Source: Billgrantia endophytica
GTDB taxonomy: Bacteria > Pseudomonadota > Gammaproteobacteria > Pseudomonadales > Halomonadaceae
Reading direction: 5' to 3'
Length of the DNA stretch: 64,000 nucleotides
Assembly (NCBI RefSeq): GCF_002879615.1
Contig: NZ_PNRF01000032.1
Span: 160,587-224,586 of the forward strand
The position numbers and the translations under genes are program-made. Below are positions 53,542 through 62,131 of this stretch, in pieces. Under the pieces are notes generated by a model, which ran no database searches, had not been told where the DNA came from, and was given only the letters and a program-made list of their open reading frames with translations. How positions within the stretch are numbered: position 1 is the stretch's first letter; each line of letters starts with the position of its first letter.

Positions 53542-54888
53542 TTATTCCAGGGCCTTCATCAAATGACGAATCTTGTCCAGTGTCTCGGTGTACTCGGCGT
53601 TCACGTCCGAGTCCGCCACCAGCCCGCCTCCCCCCCAAAGATGAAGCCTGCCGGCATCGGCCACTGCGGTACGTATGGCGATGGAGGTGTCCATGTGCCC
53701 ACGTACATCGACATAGCCCAGGCTGCCGCAGTAGACACTACGCCTGCTGGGCTCCAGTTCATCGATGATCTGCATGGCGCGTACCTTGGGGGCCCCGGTA
53801 ATCGAGCCGCCGGGAAAGGCCGCGGCCAGCAGGTCCAGCGCCTGGCGCCCGGGCGCGAGATCTCCACGCACGATGCTGACCAGATGGTGCACGTTGGCGT
53901 AGCTCTCCAGCCCGCACAGCTGGGGTACTCTTACGCTACCGGGGCGGCACACCCGGCCCAGGTCATTGCGCAGAAGATCGACGATCATCACGTTCTCGGC
54001 ACGATCCTTGAGGCTGGCCGCCAGCTCCTGGGCCAGCCGCCGGTCTTCCTCGAGAGTCCGTCCGCGAGGGCGAGTGCCCTTGATGGGGCGGGTTTCGATG
54101 CCTCCGTCGTCGTGACAACCAAGGAAGCGCTCCGGAGATAGTGACAGGATCGCCTGGTTGCCCCAGGCCATGTATGCAGAAAATGGGGTGGGCGTTGCGT
54201 GTCGAAGCCGCTGATAGGCAGCCCACAGGTCGCCTGTAAAGGGGGCGCTGAAACGCTGGGCCAGGTTGATCTGATAGCAGTCCCCGGCTCGAATGTAGTT
54301 CTGCACGGCCTTGAAGCGGCGCGCATAGCCTGAATGATCCAGCTCGCCCTGGAAGGGGGCCAGTAGCCGAAAGGGGGCGGCCGGAGCGGGTGCCGCTTCG
54401 AACCACTCCATGACCTGAATCCGGCGCTCCGCGCTCGCGACCAGCCATGTCTCGCCTTTTTCGTGATCCTGGACGACGGCCCAGTCGTAGAGGCCAACGC
54501 GGCTTGCCGGTAGGTGCACGACCGGCTGTGACCGGCCCCCTACCGGTTCCAGGCAACGGCCCAGGTCGTACCCCCAATAGCCGATCAGACCACCGAGAAA
54601 GGGCAGGTGGCTATCGGGCGTCTCGAGAGACAGGCTGTCCAGCAGCCTCTGCTGGGCGGTAAACGGGTCGTGGCCCGAGGTGCCCGGTACGCCACCTGAT
54701 ACCTGCCCCTGCTCATCGACGGTCAGTGTCGCCAACGGATCACTGCTCATGATGTCGTAGCGTCCGCCGGGAGCGGCAGGGCGCCCGCTATCCAGCAATA
54801 CCGAACCGGGGCGGTTCCGCAGGAGGGCGAAATAGCCCAGCGGGTCGTCCTGGTAGGGTAGGGGGGTGATCTCGAGTCGTGTGGTCAT
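53542..54888 (-). CDS. pabB: Aminodeoxychorismate synthase component I
   Basis: Makes 4-amino-4-deoxychorismate from chorismate for folate synthesis, 448 residues. It shares the chorismate-binding core with TrpE: YIRAGDCYQINLAQRF, PIKGTRPRGRT, MIVDLLRNDLGR and FPGGSITGAPKVRAM. PIKGTRPRG, with lysine, marks PabB rather than TrpE. The N-terminus starts TTRLEITPLPYQDDPLGYF. The upstream frame extends a further 74 codons but carries no conserved start. TrpG may supply its ammonia. It diverges from the GntR gene. Confidence 0.93.
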   Translation of the reverse strand: MTTRLEITPLPYQDDPLGYFALLRNRPGSVLLDSGRPAAPGGRYDIMSSDPLATLTVDEQGQVSGGVPGTSGHDPFTAQQRLLDSLSLETPDSHLPFLGGLIGYWGYDLGRCLEPVGGRSQPVVHLPASRVGLYDWAVVQDHEKGETWLVASAERRIQVMEWFEAAPAPAAPFRLLAPFQGELDHSGYARRFKAVQNYIRAGDCYQINLAQRFSAPFTGDLWAAYQRLRHATPTPFSAYMAWGNQAILSLSPERFLGCHDDGGIETRPIKGTRPRGRTLEEDRRLAQELAASLKDRAENVMIVDLLRNDLGRVCRPGSVRVPQLCGLESYANVHHLVSIVRGDLAPGRQALDLLAAAFPGGSITGAPKVRAMQIIDELEPSRRSVYCGSLGYVDVRGHMDTSIAIRTAVADAGRLHLWGGGGLVADSDVNAEYTETLDKIRHLMKALE

Positions 54889-54992
54889 CAACGGGGCCTT
54901 TCGGAACAGGCGACCCATTCTAGGGATCAGGCTGCGTTTTGTCCTATCCCGCAACACCCAGGATAGTGCTACCGCCCTCAACGGTAGAGAAA

Positions 54993-55002
54993 TTGTCGAC
55001 AG
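54993..55002 (+). promoter_or_regulatory. Candidate GntR operator 1
   Basis: TTGTCGACAG matches the palindrome TTGTCGACAA in nine of ten bases. It is the farthest of three such sites upstream of the GntR gene, 124 bases before the ATG. Confidence 0.5.
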
Positions 55003-55019
55003 CAGTCCCGAGCAGATGC

Positions 55020-55037
55020 TTGGTTGTCTACAACCAA
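55020..55037 (+). promoter_or_regulatory. Candidate GntR operator 2
   Basis: TTGGTTGTCTACAACCAA is an inverted repeat with perfect 8-bp arms around CT, containing TTGTCTACAA. It fits the TTGTnnACAA core shared by all three sites. Confidence 0.65.
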
Positions 55038-55108
55038 AGACGTAGCATGTTGGGCTTGTTCGGCGGTTGACCGGGCAGGAGCCAATGTCTAAAGTCTTCT
55101 CATCATTC

Positions 55109-55124
55109 AATTGTCGACAATTGC
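55109..55124 (+). promoter_or_regulatory. Candidate GntR operator 3, adjoining the GntR start codon
   Basis: CAATTGTCGACAATTG is a perfect 16-bp palindrome ending two bases before the ATG of the regulator at 55126. A bound protein here would block transcription or ribosome access. Confidence 0.7.
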
Positions 55125-55125
55125 C

Positions 55126-55836
55126 ATGAACTCATTCGTATCAGAACAGGTCGCTCCCGAGGTTCGCACTCTTGCCGAACGGGTCTTCCATGAACTGCAG
55201 GATGCCATCGTCCGGGGCAAGCTGGCGCCGGGAAGCAAGATTACCGAACCAGGCCTGTCCAAGGCCTACGGTATCTCGCGCGGCCCGTTGCGCGAGGCGA
55301 TGCGACGCCTGGAAGCGCATCGCCTCATCGAGCGAGTACCTCACGTGGGTGCGCGTGTCGTCAAGCTCTCGATGAAGGAACTGCTGGAATTGTTCGACGT
55401 TCGCGAAGCGCTCGAGAGCATGGCGGCCCGGCTGGCGGCGGAACACATGACCGCCGAGGAGATCGCCGGCCTGCGCGAGGTGCTATCGGTCCATGAGCGT
55501 CAGGCCGACCTGCGCAAGGGCGAAGCCTATTACCAGCGTGAAGGCGACCTGGACTTCCACTACCGCATTGTCCAGGGCAGTCACAACCGAATGCTGATGA
55601 CGATGCTGTGCGATGACCTTTATTACCTGGTGCGGCTCTATCGCACCCAGTTCAGCGCCAGCGGAACGCGGCCTCATCGCGCCTTCGTCGAACACCATCG
55701 TATCGTCGATGCCATCGAGGCCGGCGACGCCGAACTGGCCGAGCTGCTGATGCGCCGTCATGTCAGCGCCTCACGGGCCAACGTGGCCGACCGTTACGCC
55801 ACGATTCTCCAGCAGCAAGCCGAGGCGGCGACCTGA
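55126..55836 (+). CDS. GntR-family regulator of the 2-methylcitrate operon
   Basis: A 236-residue FadR/VanR-type GntR regulator. The N-terminal winged helix is [26 protein letters not shown] (about residues 35-65). The all-helical FCD ligand domain contains the metal-binding pattern [14 protein letters not shown] and [14 protein letters not shown]. It heads the prp operon, and P. aeruginosa has a comparable GntR regulator (PmiR) that senses 2-methylisocitrate. The TTG at 55111 lies in the operator; the ATG at 55126 is used. prpB follows after 31 bases. It probably represses its own operon. Confidence 0.88.
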   Translation: MNSFVSEQVAPEVRTLAERVFHELQDAIVRGKLAPGSKITEPGLSKAYGISRGPLREAMRRLEAHRLIERVPHVGARVVKLSMKELLELFDVREALESMAARLAAEHMTAEEIAGLREVLSVHERQADLRKGEAYYQREGDLDFHYRIVQGSHNRMLMTMLCDDLYYLVRLYRTQFSASGTRPHRAFVEHHRIVDAIEAGDAELAELLMRRHVSASRANVADRYATILQQQAEAAT

Positions 55837-55867
55837 GGCCAGCCCGGACATACAGAGGAGCATTTTA

Positions 55868-56752
55868 ATGACTCAAGCCACTCCCGGCGCGCGTTTCCGT
55901 GCCGCCCTGCAAGCCAATCGGCCTTTGTCGATTGTCGGTACCATCAATGCTTATACCGCCATGATGGCCGAGCGAGTGGGGCACCAGGCCATCTACCTTT
56001 CCGGTGGTGGCGTGGCGAATGCCTCCTTCGGCCTGCCCGACCTGGGCATGACCACCATGAATGACGTGGTAGCGGATGCCCACCGTATCTGTGGCGCCAC
56101 GGACTTGCCGCTGCTGGTGGACATCGACACCGGATGGGGCGGTGCCTTCAACATCGCCCGGACCGTCAAGGAGATGCAGCGTGCCGGCGTAGCCGCCGTA
56201 CATATCGAGGATCAGGTGGCCCAGAAACGCTGCGGCCACCGTCCCAACAAGGCGATCGTTTCCCAGGAGGAGATGGTCGATCGCGTCAAGGCGGCCGCCG
56301 ATGCCCGGATCGATCCGGACTTCTACCTGATCGCCCGCACCGACGCGTTCCAGAAGGATGGTCTGGATGCCGCCATCGAGCGTGCCAGTGCCTGCATCGA
56401 GGCCGGTGCCGACGCCATCTTCGCCGAGGCGGTGCACACCCTGGACGACTACCGCGCCTTCTGTGAGCGCGTCGATGCGCCGATCCTGGCCAATATCACC
56501 GAATTCGGGGCCACGCCGCTGTTCAGTCAACAGGAGCTCGGTGAGGTTGGCTGCCGCATGGTGCTCTATCCGCTGTCGGCGTTCCGCGCCATGAACGCCG
56601 CCGCGCTGACGGTCTATCAGAGCATCCACGACAAGGGGCATCAGCGGGACGTGGTCGAGCTGATGCAGACTCGGGATGAGCTCTATGACTTCCTCAACTA
56701 TCACAGTTTCGAACAGAAGCTGGACGCCCTCTTCGAGAAAGGCACTGATTGA
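55868..56752 (+). CDS. prpB: 2-methylisocitrate lyase
   Basis: Cleaves 2-methylisocitrate to pyruvate and succinate, 294 residues. It is a PEP-mutase/isocitrate-lyase fold with the catalytic KRCGH motif (Cys122) and the metal ligands in [10 protein letters not shown] (Asp85, Asp87). ATG at 55868 follows AGAGGAG. It is the second gene of the GntR-prpB-prpC-acnD-prpF-prpD operon. prpC follows after 119 bases. Confidence 0.96.
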   Translation: MTQATPGARFRAALQANRPLSIVGTINAYTAMMAERVGHQAIYLSGGGVANASFGLPDLGMTTMNDVVADAHRICGATDLPLLVDIDTGWGGAFNIARTVKEMQRAGVAAVHIEDQVAQKRCGHRPNKAIVSQEEMVDRVKAAADARIDPDFYLIARTDAFQKDGLDAAIERASACIEAGADAIFAEAVHTLDDYRAFCERVDAPILANITEFGATPLFSQQELGEVGCRMVLYPLSAFRAMNAAALTVYQSIHDKGHQRDVVELMQTRDELYDFLNYHSFEQKLDALFEKGTD

Positions 56753-56871
56753 AGAGAACGCCCACAGGGGCGACAAGGCATGCACCCCGGGGAGTCCACA
56801 TGAGGCCTGAATCCTGGCCCTGTACCGTGGCGCCCAAGACAGATACAGAAAAAAGACCAAGGAGACACGAC

Positions 56872-57999
56872 ATGTCAGAGAAACCCGTCAGTAGCACAGG
56901 TCTGCGCGGCCAGAGCGCCGGCACCACGGCCCTATGTACTGTTGGCAAGACCGGCTCGGGCCTGACCTACCGCGGCTTCGACGTCAAGGAACTGGCCGAG
57001 AAGGCGCGTTTCGAGGAAGTGGCCTACCTGCTGCTCAAGGGCAAGCTGCCGAACCAGGCCGAGCTGGATGCCTATATCACCAAGCTCAAGGGGCTGCGTG
57101 GCCTGCCCCAGGCGCTCAAGACCGTGCTCGAACAGATTCCGGCTAGCGCCCACCCGATGGATGTGATGCGTACTGGCGCTTCCATGCTGGGCAACCTCGA
57201 GACCGAAGAGAGTTTCGACGAGCAACAGGACGTTTCCGATCGCCTGCTGGCGGTGCTGCCATCGATCATCTGTTACTGGTATCGCTATTCCCACGATGGC
57301 GTGCGGATCGAGACCGAGACCGACGACGAGTCGGTGGGTGCCCATTTCCTGCACCTGCTGCGTGGCGAAGCGCCCAGCGACCTGCACGCCCGGGTGATGA
57401 ACGTCTCGTTGATTCTCTATGCCGAGCACGAGTTCAACGCCTCGACCTTCACCGCGCGTGTCTGCGCCTCGACGCTGTCCGACATGCACTCCTGCGTGAC
57501 CGGCGCCATTGGCTCGCTGCGTGGTCCGCTGCATGGCGGTGCCAACGAGGCGGCCATGGACATGATCGAGAACTGGAAGTCGCCGGAAGAAGCCGAGCGC
57601 GAGATCATGGGCATGCTCGACCGCAGGGAGAAGATCATGGGCTTCGGGCATGCCATCTATCGCGAGTCCGACCCGCGCAACGCCATCATCAAGGAGTGGT
57701 CCGAGAGGCTGGCCCAGGACGTGGGCGACACCGTGCTCTATCCGGTGTCGGTGCGTGTCGAGGACGTCATGTGGCGCGAGAAGAAACTGTTCTGCAACGC
57801 CGACTTCTTCCATGCCAGTGCCTACCACTTCATGGAGATCCCCACCAAGCTGTTCACGCCGATCTTCGTCTGCTCGCGTGTCACCGGCTGGTGCGCCCAT
57901 GTCTTCGAACAGCGGGCCAACAATCGCATCATCCGTCCCAGCGCTGACTATATCGGCCCCGAAAAGAGCGAGTGGGTACCGATCGAGCAGCGCGACTGA
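56872..57999 (+). CDS. prpC: 2-methylcitrate synthase
   Basis: Condenses propionyl-CoA with oxaloacetate, 375 residues. It has citrate-synthase fold motifs: LTYRGFDVKELAEKARFEE, SLILYAEHEFNASTFTARV with catalytic His, GPLHGGANEAAM (His) and MGFGHAIYRESDPR (Asp/Arg). The length and SVRVEDVM-type C-terminus favour methylcitrate over citrate synthase, as does the operon. An AAGGAGA lies 7 bases before the ATG. It ends 111 bases before acnD, with a hairpin between. Confidence 0.95.
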   Translation: MSEKPVSSTGLRGQSAGTTALCTVGKTGSGLTYRGFDVKELAEKARFEEVAYLLLKGKLPNQAELDAYITKLKGLRGLPQALKTVLEQIPASAHPMDVMRTGASMLGNLETEESFDEQQDVSDRLLAVLPSIICYWYRYSHDGVRIETETDDESVGAHFLHLLRGEAPSDLHARVMNVSLILYAEHEFNASTFTARVCASTLSDMHSCVTGAIGSLRGPLHGGANEAAMDMIENWKSPEEAEREIMGMLDRREKIMGFGHAIYRESDPRNAIIKEWSERLAQDVGDTVLYPVSVRVEDVMWREKKLFCNADFFHASAYHFMEIPTKLFTPIFVCSRVTGWCAHVFEQRANNRIIRPSADYIGPEKSEWVPIEQRD

Positions 58000-58013
58000 T
58001 CCGCGCCACCTGC

Positions 58014-58053
58014 GGCGACCGCCCCGCGGTCGCCCTGTTCCTCTTCAACAGGG
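58014..58053 (+). promoter_or_regulatory. Overlapping hairpins between prpC and acnD
   Basis: GGCGACCGC (58014-58022) pairs perfectly with GCGGTCGCC (58026-58034). A second 7-bp hairpin, CCCTGTT (58033-58039) with AACAGGG (58047-58053), shares its first bases. The pair may stabilise or attenuate the operon mRNA. There is no T-run after them. Confidence 0.5.
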
Positions 58054-58110
58054 GCGGGCGGCAACGCCAACTCCGTGCCTCTGTGCTCGACTCGACGGAT
58101 GCCTGACGCC

Positions 58111-60720
58111 ATGAATACCGAATATCGCAAGCCCTTGCCCGGGACTGAATTGGACTATTTCGACGCGCGCGCCGCCGTCGATGCGATTCAGCCTGGTGCC
58201 TATGAAACACTCCCTTACACCTCACGGGTGCTGGCCGAAAACCTGGTGCGTCGCTGTGAGCCCGGCATGCTGACGGACTCGCTGAAGCAGTTGATCGAGC
58301 GCAAGCGCGACCTGGACTTCCCCTGGTTTCCGGCGCGCGTGGTGTGTCACGATATCCTCGGCCAGACCGCCCTGGTCGATCTGGCCGGCCTGCGCGATGC
58401 CATCGCCGCGAAAGGTGGCGACCCGGCCAAGGTCAACCCGGTGGTGCCGACCCAACTGATCGTCGACCACTCGCTGGCCGTCGAGCATGCCGGTTTCGAG
58501 AAGGATGCCTTCGAGAAGAACCGTGCCATCGAGGATCGCCGCAACGACGATCGCTTCCACTTCATCAACTGGACCAAGACCGCGTTCGAGAACGTCGACG
58601 TGATTCCGCCGGGCAACGGCATCATGCACCAGATCAATCTGGAGAAGATGTCGCCGGTGGTCCAGGTTCGCCCCGATGAGAATGGAAGGCGCGTCGCTTT
58701 CGTCGACACCTGTGTCGGTACCGACAGCCACACGCCGATGGTCGATGCCCTGGGCGTGATCTCCGTCGGTGTGGGCGGCCTGGAAGCCGAAAGCGTCATG
58801 CTTGGCCGTGCCTCTTACATGCGTCTGCCGGATATCATCGGTGTCGAGCTGACCGGCAAACTGCAGCCGGGCATCACCAGCACGGACATGGTGCTGGCAC
58901 TGACCGAATTCCTGCGTCGCGAGCGGGTGGTGGGAGCCTATCTCGAATTCTTCGGCGAAGGCGCCTCGAGCCTGACCGTGGGCGACCGGGCCACCATTTC
59001 CAACATGACCCCGGAATATGGCGCCACCGCCGCCATGTTCTATATCGATGAGCAGACCATCGATTACCTCAAGCTGACCGGTCGCGAGGACGACCAGGTC
59101 GCCCTGGTGGAGCGCTTCGCCAGGGAGACCGGCCTGTGGGCCGGCAGCCTGGAAAACGTCGAGTATGAGCGGGTGCTGACCTTCGACCTGTCCAGCGTGG
59201 CGCGTACCCTGGCCGGCCCGTCCAACCCCCATGCCCTGCTGCCCACCTCGGAACTGGCGTCACGCGGCATCAGCGGGACGGTGGAAAACGAGGAAGGCCT
59301 GATGCCCGATGGCGCGGTGATCATCGCGGCCATCACCAGCTGCACCAACACCAGCAACCCTCGCAACATGGTGGCGGCCGGCCTGATCGCCCGTAACGCT
59401 AACAAACTGGGCCTGACCCGCAAGCCCTGGGTGAAGACCTCCCTGGCGCCGGGCTCCAAGACGGTGAAGATGTACCTGGAAGAGGCCAACCTGCTGCCCG
59501 AGCTGGAAAGTCTCGGCTTCGGCGTGGTGGCCTTCGCCTGTACCACCTGCAACGGCATGAGTGGGGCCCTGGACCCGGTGATACAGCAGGAGATCATCGA
59601 CCGCGACCTCTACGCCACGGCGGTACTATCGGGCAACCGCAACTTCGACGGCCGGATTCATCCCTATGCCAAGCAGGCCTTCCTGGCCTCGCCGCCGCTG
59701 GTGGTAGCCTACGCCATCGCCGGCACCATCCGCTTCGACATCGAGAAGGATGCGCTGGGCTTCGATCAGGATGGTACCCCCATCACGCTGAAGGACATCT
59801 GGCCCAGCGACGAAGAGATCGATGCCATCGTCAAGGCAAGCGTGAAGCCCGAGCAATTCCGGGAAACCTACATCCCGATGTTCGACATCAGTCGGGAGCG
59901 CAGTGTCCGCGTCGAGCCGCTTTATGACTGGCGCCCGCAGAGCACCTATATCCGCCGCCCGCCTTACTGGGAGGGTGCGCTGGCCGGTGATCGCTCGCTC
60001 ACGGGCATGCGCCCCCTGGCGGTGCTGGGAGACAATATCACCACCGACCACCTGTCGCCGTCCAATGCCATCATGATGGATAGCGCGGCGGGCGAATACC
60101 TGCACAGGATGGGCGTGCCGGAGGAGGACTTCAACTCCTACGCCACCCACCGGGGCGACCACCTCACGGCCCAGCGTGCCACCTTCGCCAACCCCAAACT
60201 GCTGAACGAAATGGTGCAGGAGAACGGTGAAGTGAAGCAGGGCTCTCTGGCCCGCGTCGAGCCGGAAGGCGAGGTCACACGCATGTGGGAGGCGATCGAG
60301 ATCTACATGGATCGCAAACAGCCGCTGATCATCATCGCCGGTGCCGACTACGGCCAGGGCTCTTCCCGTGACTGGGCGGCCAAGGGTGTGCGTCTCGCCG
60401 GCGTGGAGGCCATCGCCGCCGAAGGCTTCGAGCGCATTCACCGCACCAACCTGATCGGGATGGGAGTGCTGCCGCTGGAGTTCGGGCCGGGCACTACGCG
60501 GAAAACGCTGGATATCGACGGTACCGAGACCTTCGATGTGGTGGGCGAGCCGAGGCCCCGTGCGACCCTGACGCTGGTGATCAACCGCAAGAGCGGCGAG
60601 CGTGTGGAGGTGCCGGTGACCTGTCGCCTCGATACCGCTGAAGAGCTCTCGATCTTCGAGGCCGGCGGCGTGTTGCAGCGCTTCGCCAAGGACTTCCTCG
60701 AATCGGAAACGGCGGCCTGA
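58111..60720 (+). CDS. acnD: Fe-S-dependent 2-methylcitrate dehydratase AcnD
   Basis: Aconitase-like enzyme of 869 residues that dehydrates 2-methylcitrate to 2-methylaconitate. The substrate and cluster sites are seen in DTCVGTDSHTPMVDALG, SCTNTSNPRNMVAAG and ACTTCNGMSG, with the three cluster cysteines. The C-terminal swivelling domain contains DYGQGSSRDWAAKG. The ATG at 58111 begins NTEYRKPLPGTELDYFDAR, as in Shewanella AcnD. It works with PrpF, which follows. The product is isomerised before final hydration. Confidence 0.95.
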   Translation: MNTEYRKPLPGTELDYFDARAAVDAIQPGAYETLPYTSRVLAENLVRRCEPGMLTDSLKQLIERKRDLDFPWFPARVVCHDILGQTALVDLAGLRDAIAAKGGDPAKVNPVVPTQLIVDHSLAVEHAGFEKDAFEKNRAIEDRRNDDRFHFINWTKTAFENVDVIPPGNGIMHQINLEKMSPVVQVRPDENGRRVAFVDTCVGTDSHTPMVDALGVISVGVGGLEAESVMLGRASYMRLPDIIGVELTGKLQPGITSTDMVLALTEFLRRERVVGAYLEFFGEGASSLTVGDRATISNMTPEYGATAAMFYIDEQTIDYLKLTGREDDQVALVERFARETGLWAGSLENVEYERVLTFDLSSVARTLAGPSNPHALLPTSELASRGISGTVENEEGLMPDGAVIIAAITSCTNTSNPRNMVAAGLIARNANKLGLTRKPWVKTSLAPGSKTVKMYLEEANLLPELESLGFGVVAFACTTCNGMSGALDPVIQQEIIDRDLYATAVLSGNRNFDGRIHPYAKQAFLASPPLVVAYAIAGTIRFDIEKDALGFDQDGTPITLKDIWPSDEEIDAIVKASVKPEQFRETYIPMFDISRERSVRVEPLYDWRPQSTYIRRPPYWEGALAGDRSLTGMRPLAVLGDNITTDHLSPSNAIMMDSAAGEYLHRMGVPEEDFNSYATHRGDHLTAQRATFANPKLLNEMVQENGEVKQGSLARVEPEGEVTRMWEAIEIYMDRKQPLIIIAGADYGQGSSRDWAAKGVRLAGVEAIAAEGFERIHRTNLIGMGVLPLEFGPGTTRKTLDIDGTETFDVVGEPRPRATLTLVINRKSGERVEVPVTCRLDTAEELSIFEAGGVLQRFAKDFLESETAA

Positions 60721-60754
60721 ATAACCGCCTGAGAAACGTGACCCACTGACCTGC

Positions 60755-60794
60755 CCGCCGACCCGGTGCCGCCGATACCGCACCGGGTCGGCGG
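60755..60794 (+). promoter_or_regulatory. Perfect 15-bp hairpin between acnD and prpF
   Basis: Bases 60755-60769 pair without mismatch with 60780-60794 around a 10-base loop. It ends 23 bases before the prpF ATG and is followed by TTTCC, not a real T-run. Its place inside an operon suggests partial termination or RNA protection. Confidence 0.65.
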
Positions 60795-60816
60795 TTTCCA
60801 ACAGGACGCTATTGCC

Positions 60817-62019
60817 ATGGCACATGCACCCCAGCACCATGTTTCCCAAATCAGGATCCCTGCCACCTATATGCGTGGCGGCACCAGCAAGGGCGTGTTC
60901 TTTCGCCTGCAGGATCTGCCCGATGCGGCCCAGATCCCCGGTGAGGCGCGGGACAAGCTGTTGATGCGCGTGATCGGCAGCCCCGATCCCTACCAGAAGC
61001 AGATCGATGGCATGGGCGGGGCGACCTCCAGCACCAGCAAGACGGTCATCCTGTCGAAGAGCACCCAGCCGGATCACGATGTCGATTACCTGTTTGGCCA
61101 GGTCGCCATCGACAAGGCTTTCGTCGACTGGAGCGGCAATTGCGGCAACCTGTCGGCGGCCGTGGGGCCCTTCGCCATCAGTAATGGCCTGGTGGACCCT
61201 GTGCGTATTCCGCAAGATGGCGTGGCTACGGTACGCATCTGGCAGGCCAATATCCGCAAGACCATCATTGCCGAGGTACCGATGACAGGCGGCGCCGTGC
61301 AGGAAACCGGCGACTTCGAACTCGACGGCGTCACCTTTCCGGCGGCGGAGATCCCGGTGGCGTTCATGGACCCGGCCGATGGGGAGGGTGAGATGTTCCC
61401 CACAGGCAATCTGGTCGATGACCTCGAAGTGCCGGGTGTGGGCACGCTGAAGGCGACCCTGATAAACGCCGGCATCCCGACCATCTTCATCAATGCGGAA
61501 GCCATCGGCTATACCGGGAACGAGCTGCAGGACGCCATCAACGGCAACCCCGATGCGCTGGCCATGTTCGAAAGAATTCGGGCCCATGGCGCCGTGCGCA
61601 TGGGGCTGATCCGGCACGCGGACGAGGCCGCCAGCCGCCAGCACACACCCAAGGTGGCTTTCGTCGCCAAGCCGGTCGACTACATCGCCTCCAGCGGCAA
61701 GGCGGTCAAGGCCGCCGATGTGGATCTGCTGGTGCGCGCTCTCTCCATGGGCAAGCTGCACCACGCCATGATGGGTACGGCCGCGGTTGCCATCGGTACC
61801 GCCGCGGCGGTACCGGGAACACTGGTCAATCTCGCGGCGGGCGGTGGAGACCGCACTTCGGTTCACTTCGGGCATCCTTCGGGCACCCTGCGCGTTGGCG
61901 CGGAAGCCACTCAGGTGAACGGCGACTGGACGGTGACCAAAGCGATCATGAGCCGCAGCGCGAGGGTCCTGATGGAAGGCTGGGTGCGGGTCCCTGGCGA
62001 CACATTCCCGGTGGGTTGA
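60817..62019 (+). CDS. prpF: 2-methylaconitate cis-trans isomerase PrpF
   Basis: A 400-residue isomerase, cofactor-independent, of the PrpF/DUF453 family with two-fold diaminopimelate-epimerase-like domains. It isomerises the AcnD product so that the hydratase can proceed. The N-terminal half has IPATYMRGGTSKGVFFRL and DWSGNCGNLSAAVGPFA, which carry active-site residues. The second half has the GKLHHAMMGTAAVAIGTAA segment. The ATG at 60817 lies 97 bases after acnD. prpD follows after 112 bases. Confidence 0.95.
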   Translation: MAHAPQHHVSQIRIPATYMRGGTSKGVFFRLQDLPDAAQIPGEARDKLLMRVIGSPDPYQKQIDGMGGATSSTSKTVILSKSTQPDHDVDYLFGQVAIDKAFVDWSGNCGNLSAAVGPFAISNGLVDPVRIPQDGVATVRIWQANIRKTIIAEVPMTGGAVQETGDFELDGVTFPAAEIPVAFMDPADGEGEMFPTGNLVDDLEVPGVGTLKATLINAGIPTIFINAEAIGYTGNELQDAINGNPDALAMFERIRAHGAVRMGLIRHADEAASRQHTPKVAFVAKPVDYIASSGKAVKAADVDLLVRALSMGKLHHAMMGTAAVAIGTAAAVPGTLVNLAAGGGDRTSVHFGHPSGTLRVGAEATQVNGDWTVTKAIMSRSARVLMEGWVRVPGDTFPVG

Positions 62020-62131
62020 CGCCAGGGCCAAGACGACGCTGGCAGCCCGGGCTCTGGGCACCGATACTCTTTATTGAGTGGTTTTTTTCAGTTCGCCGAG
62101 ACCTTGCTTCACAGCAACGAGGGGGCAGACG

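Noticed and set aside
59626..62061. An 811-codon open frame on the minus strand across acnD and prpF
   Set aside because: It is a shadow of strongly conserved plus-strand genes in a high-GC genome, with no domain or start signal.
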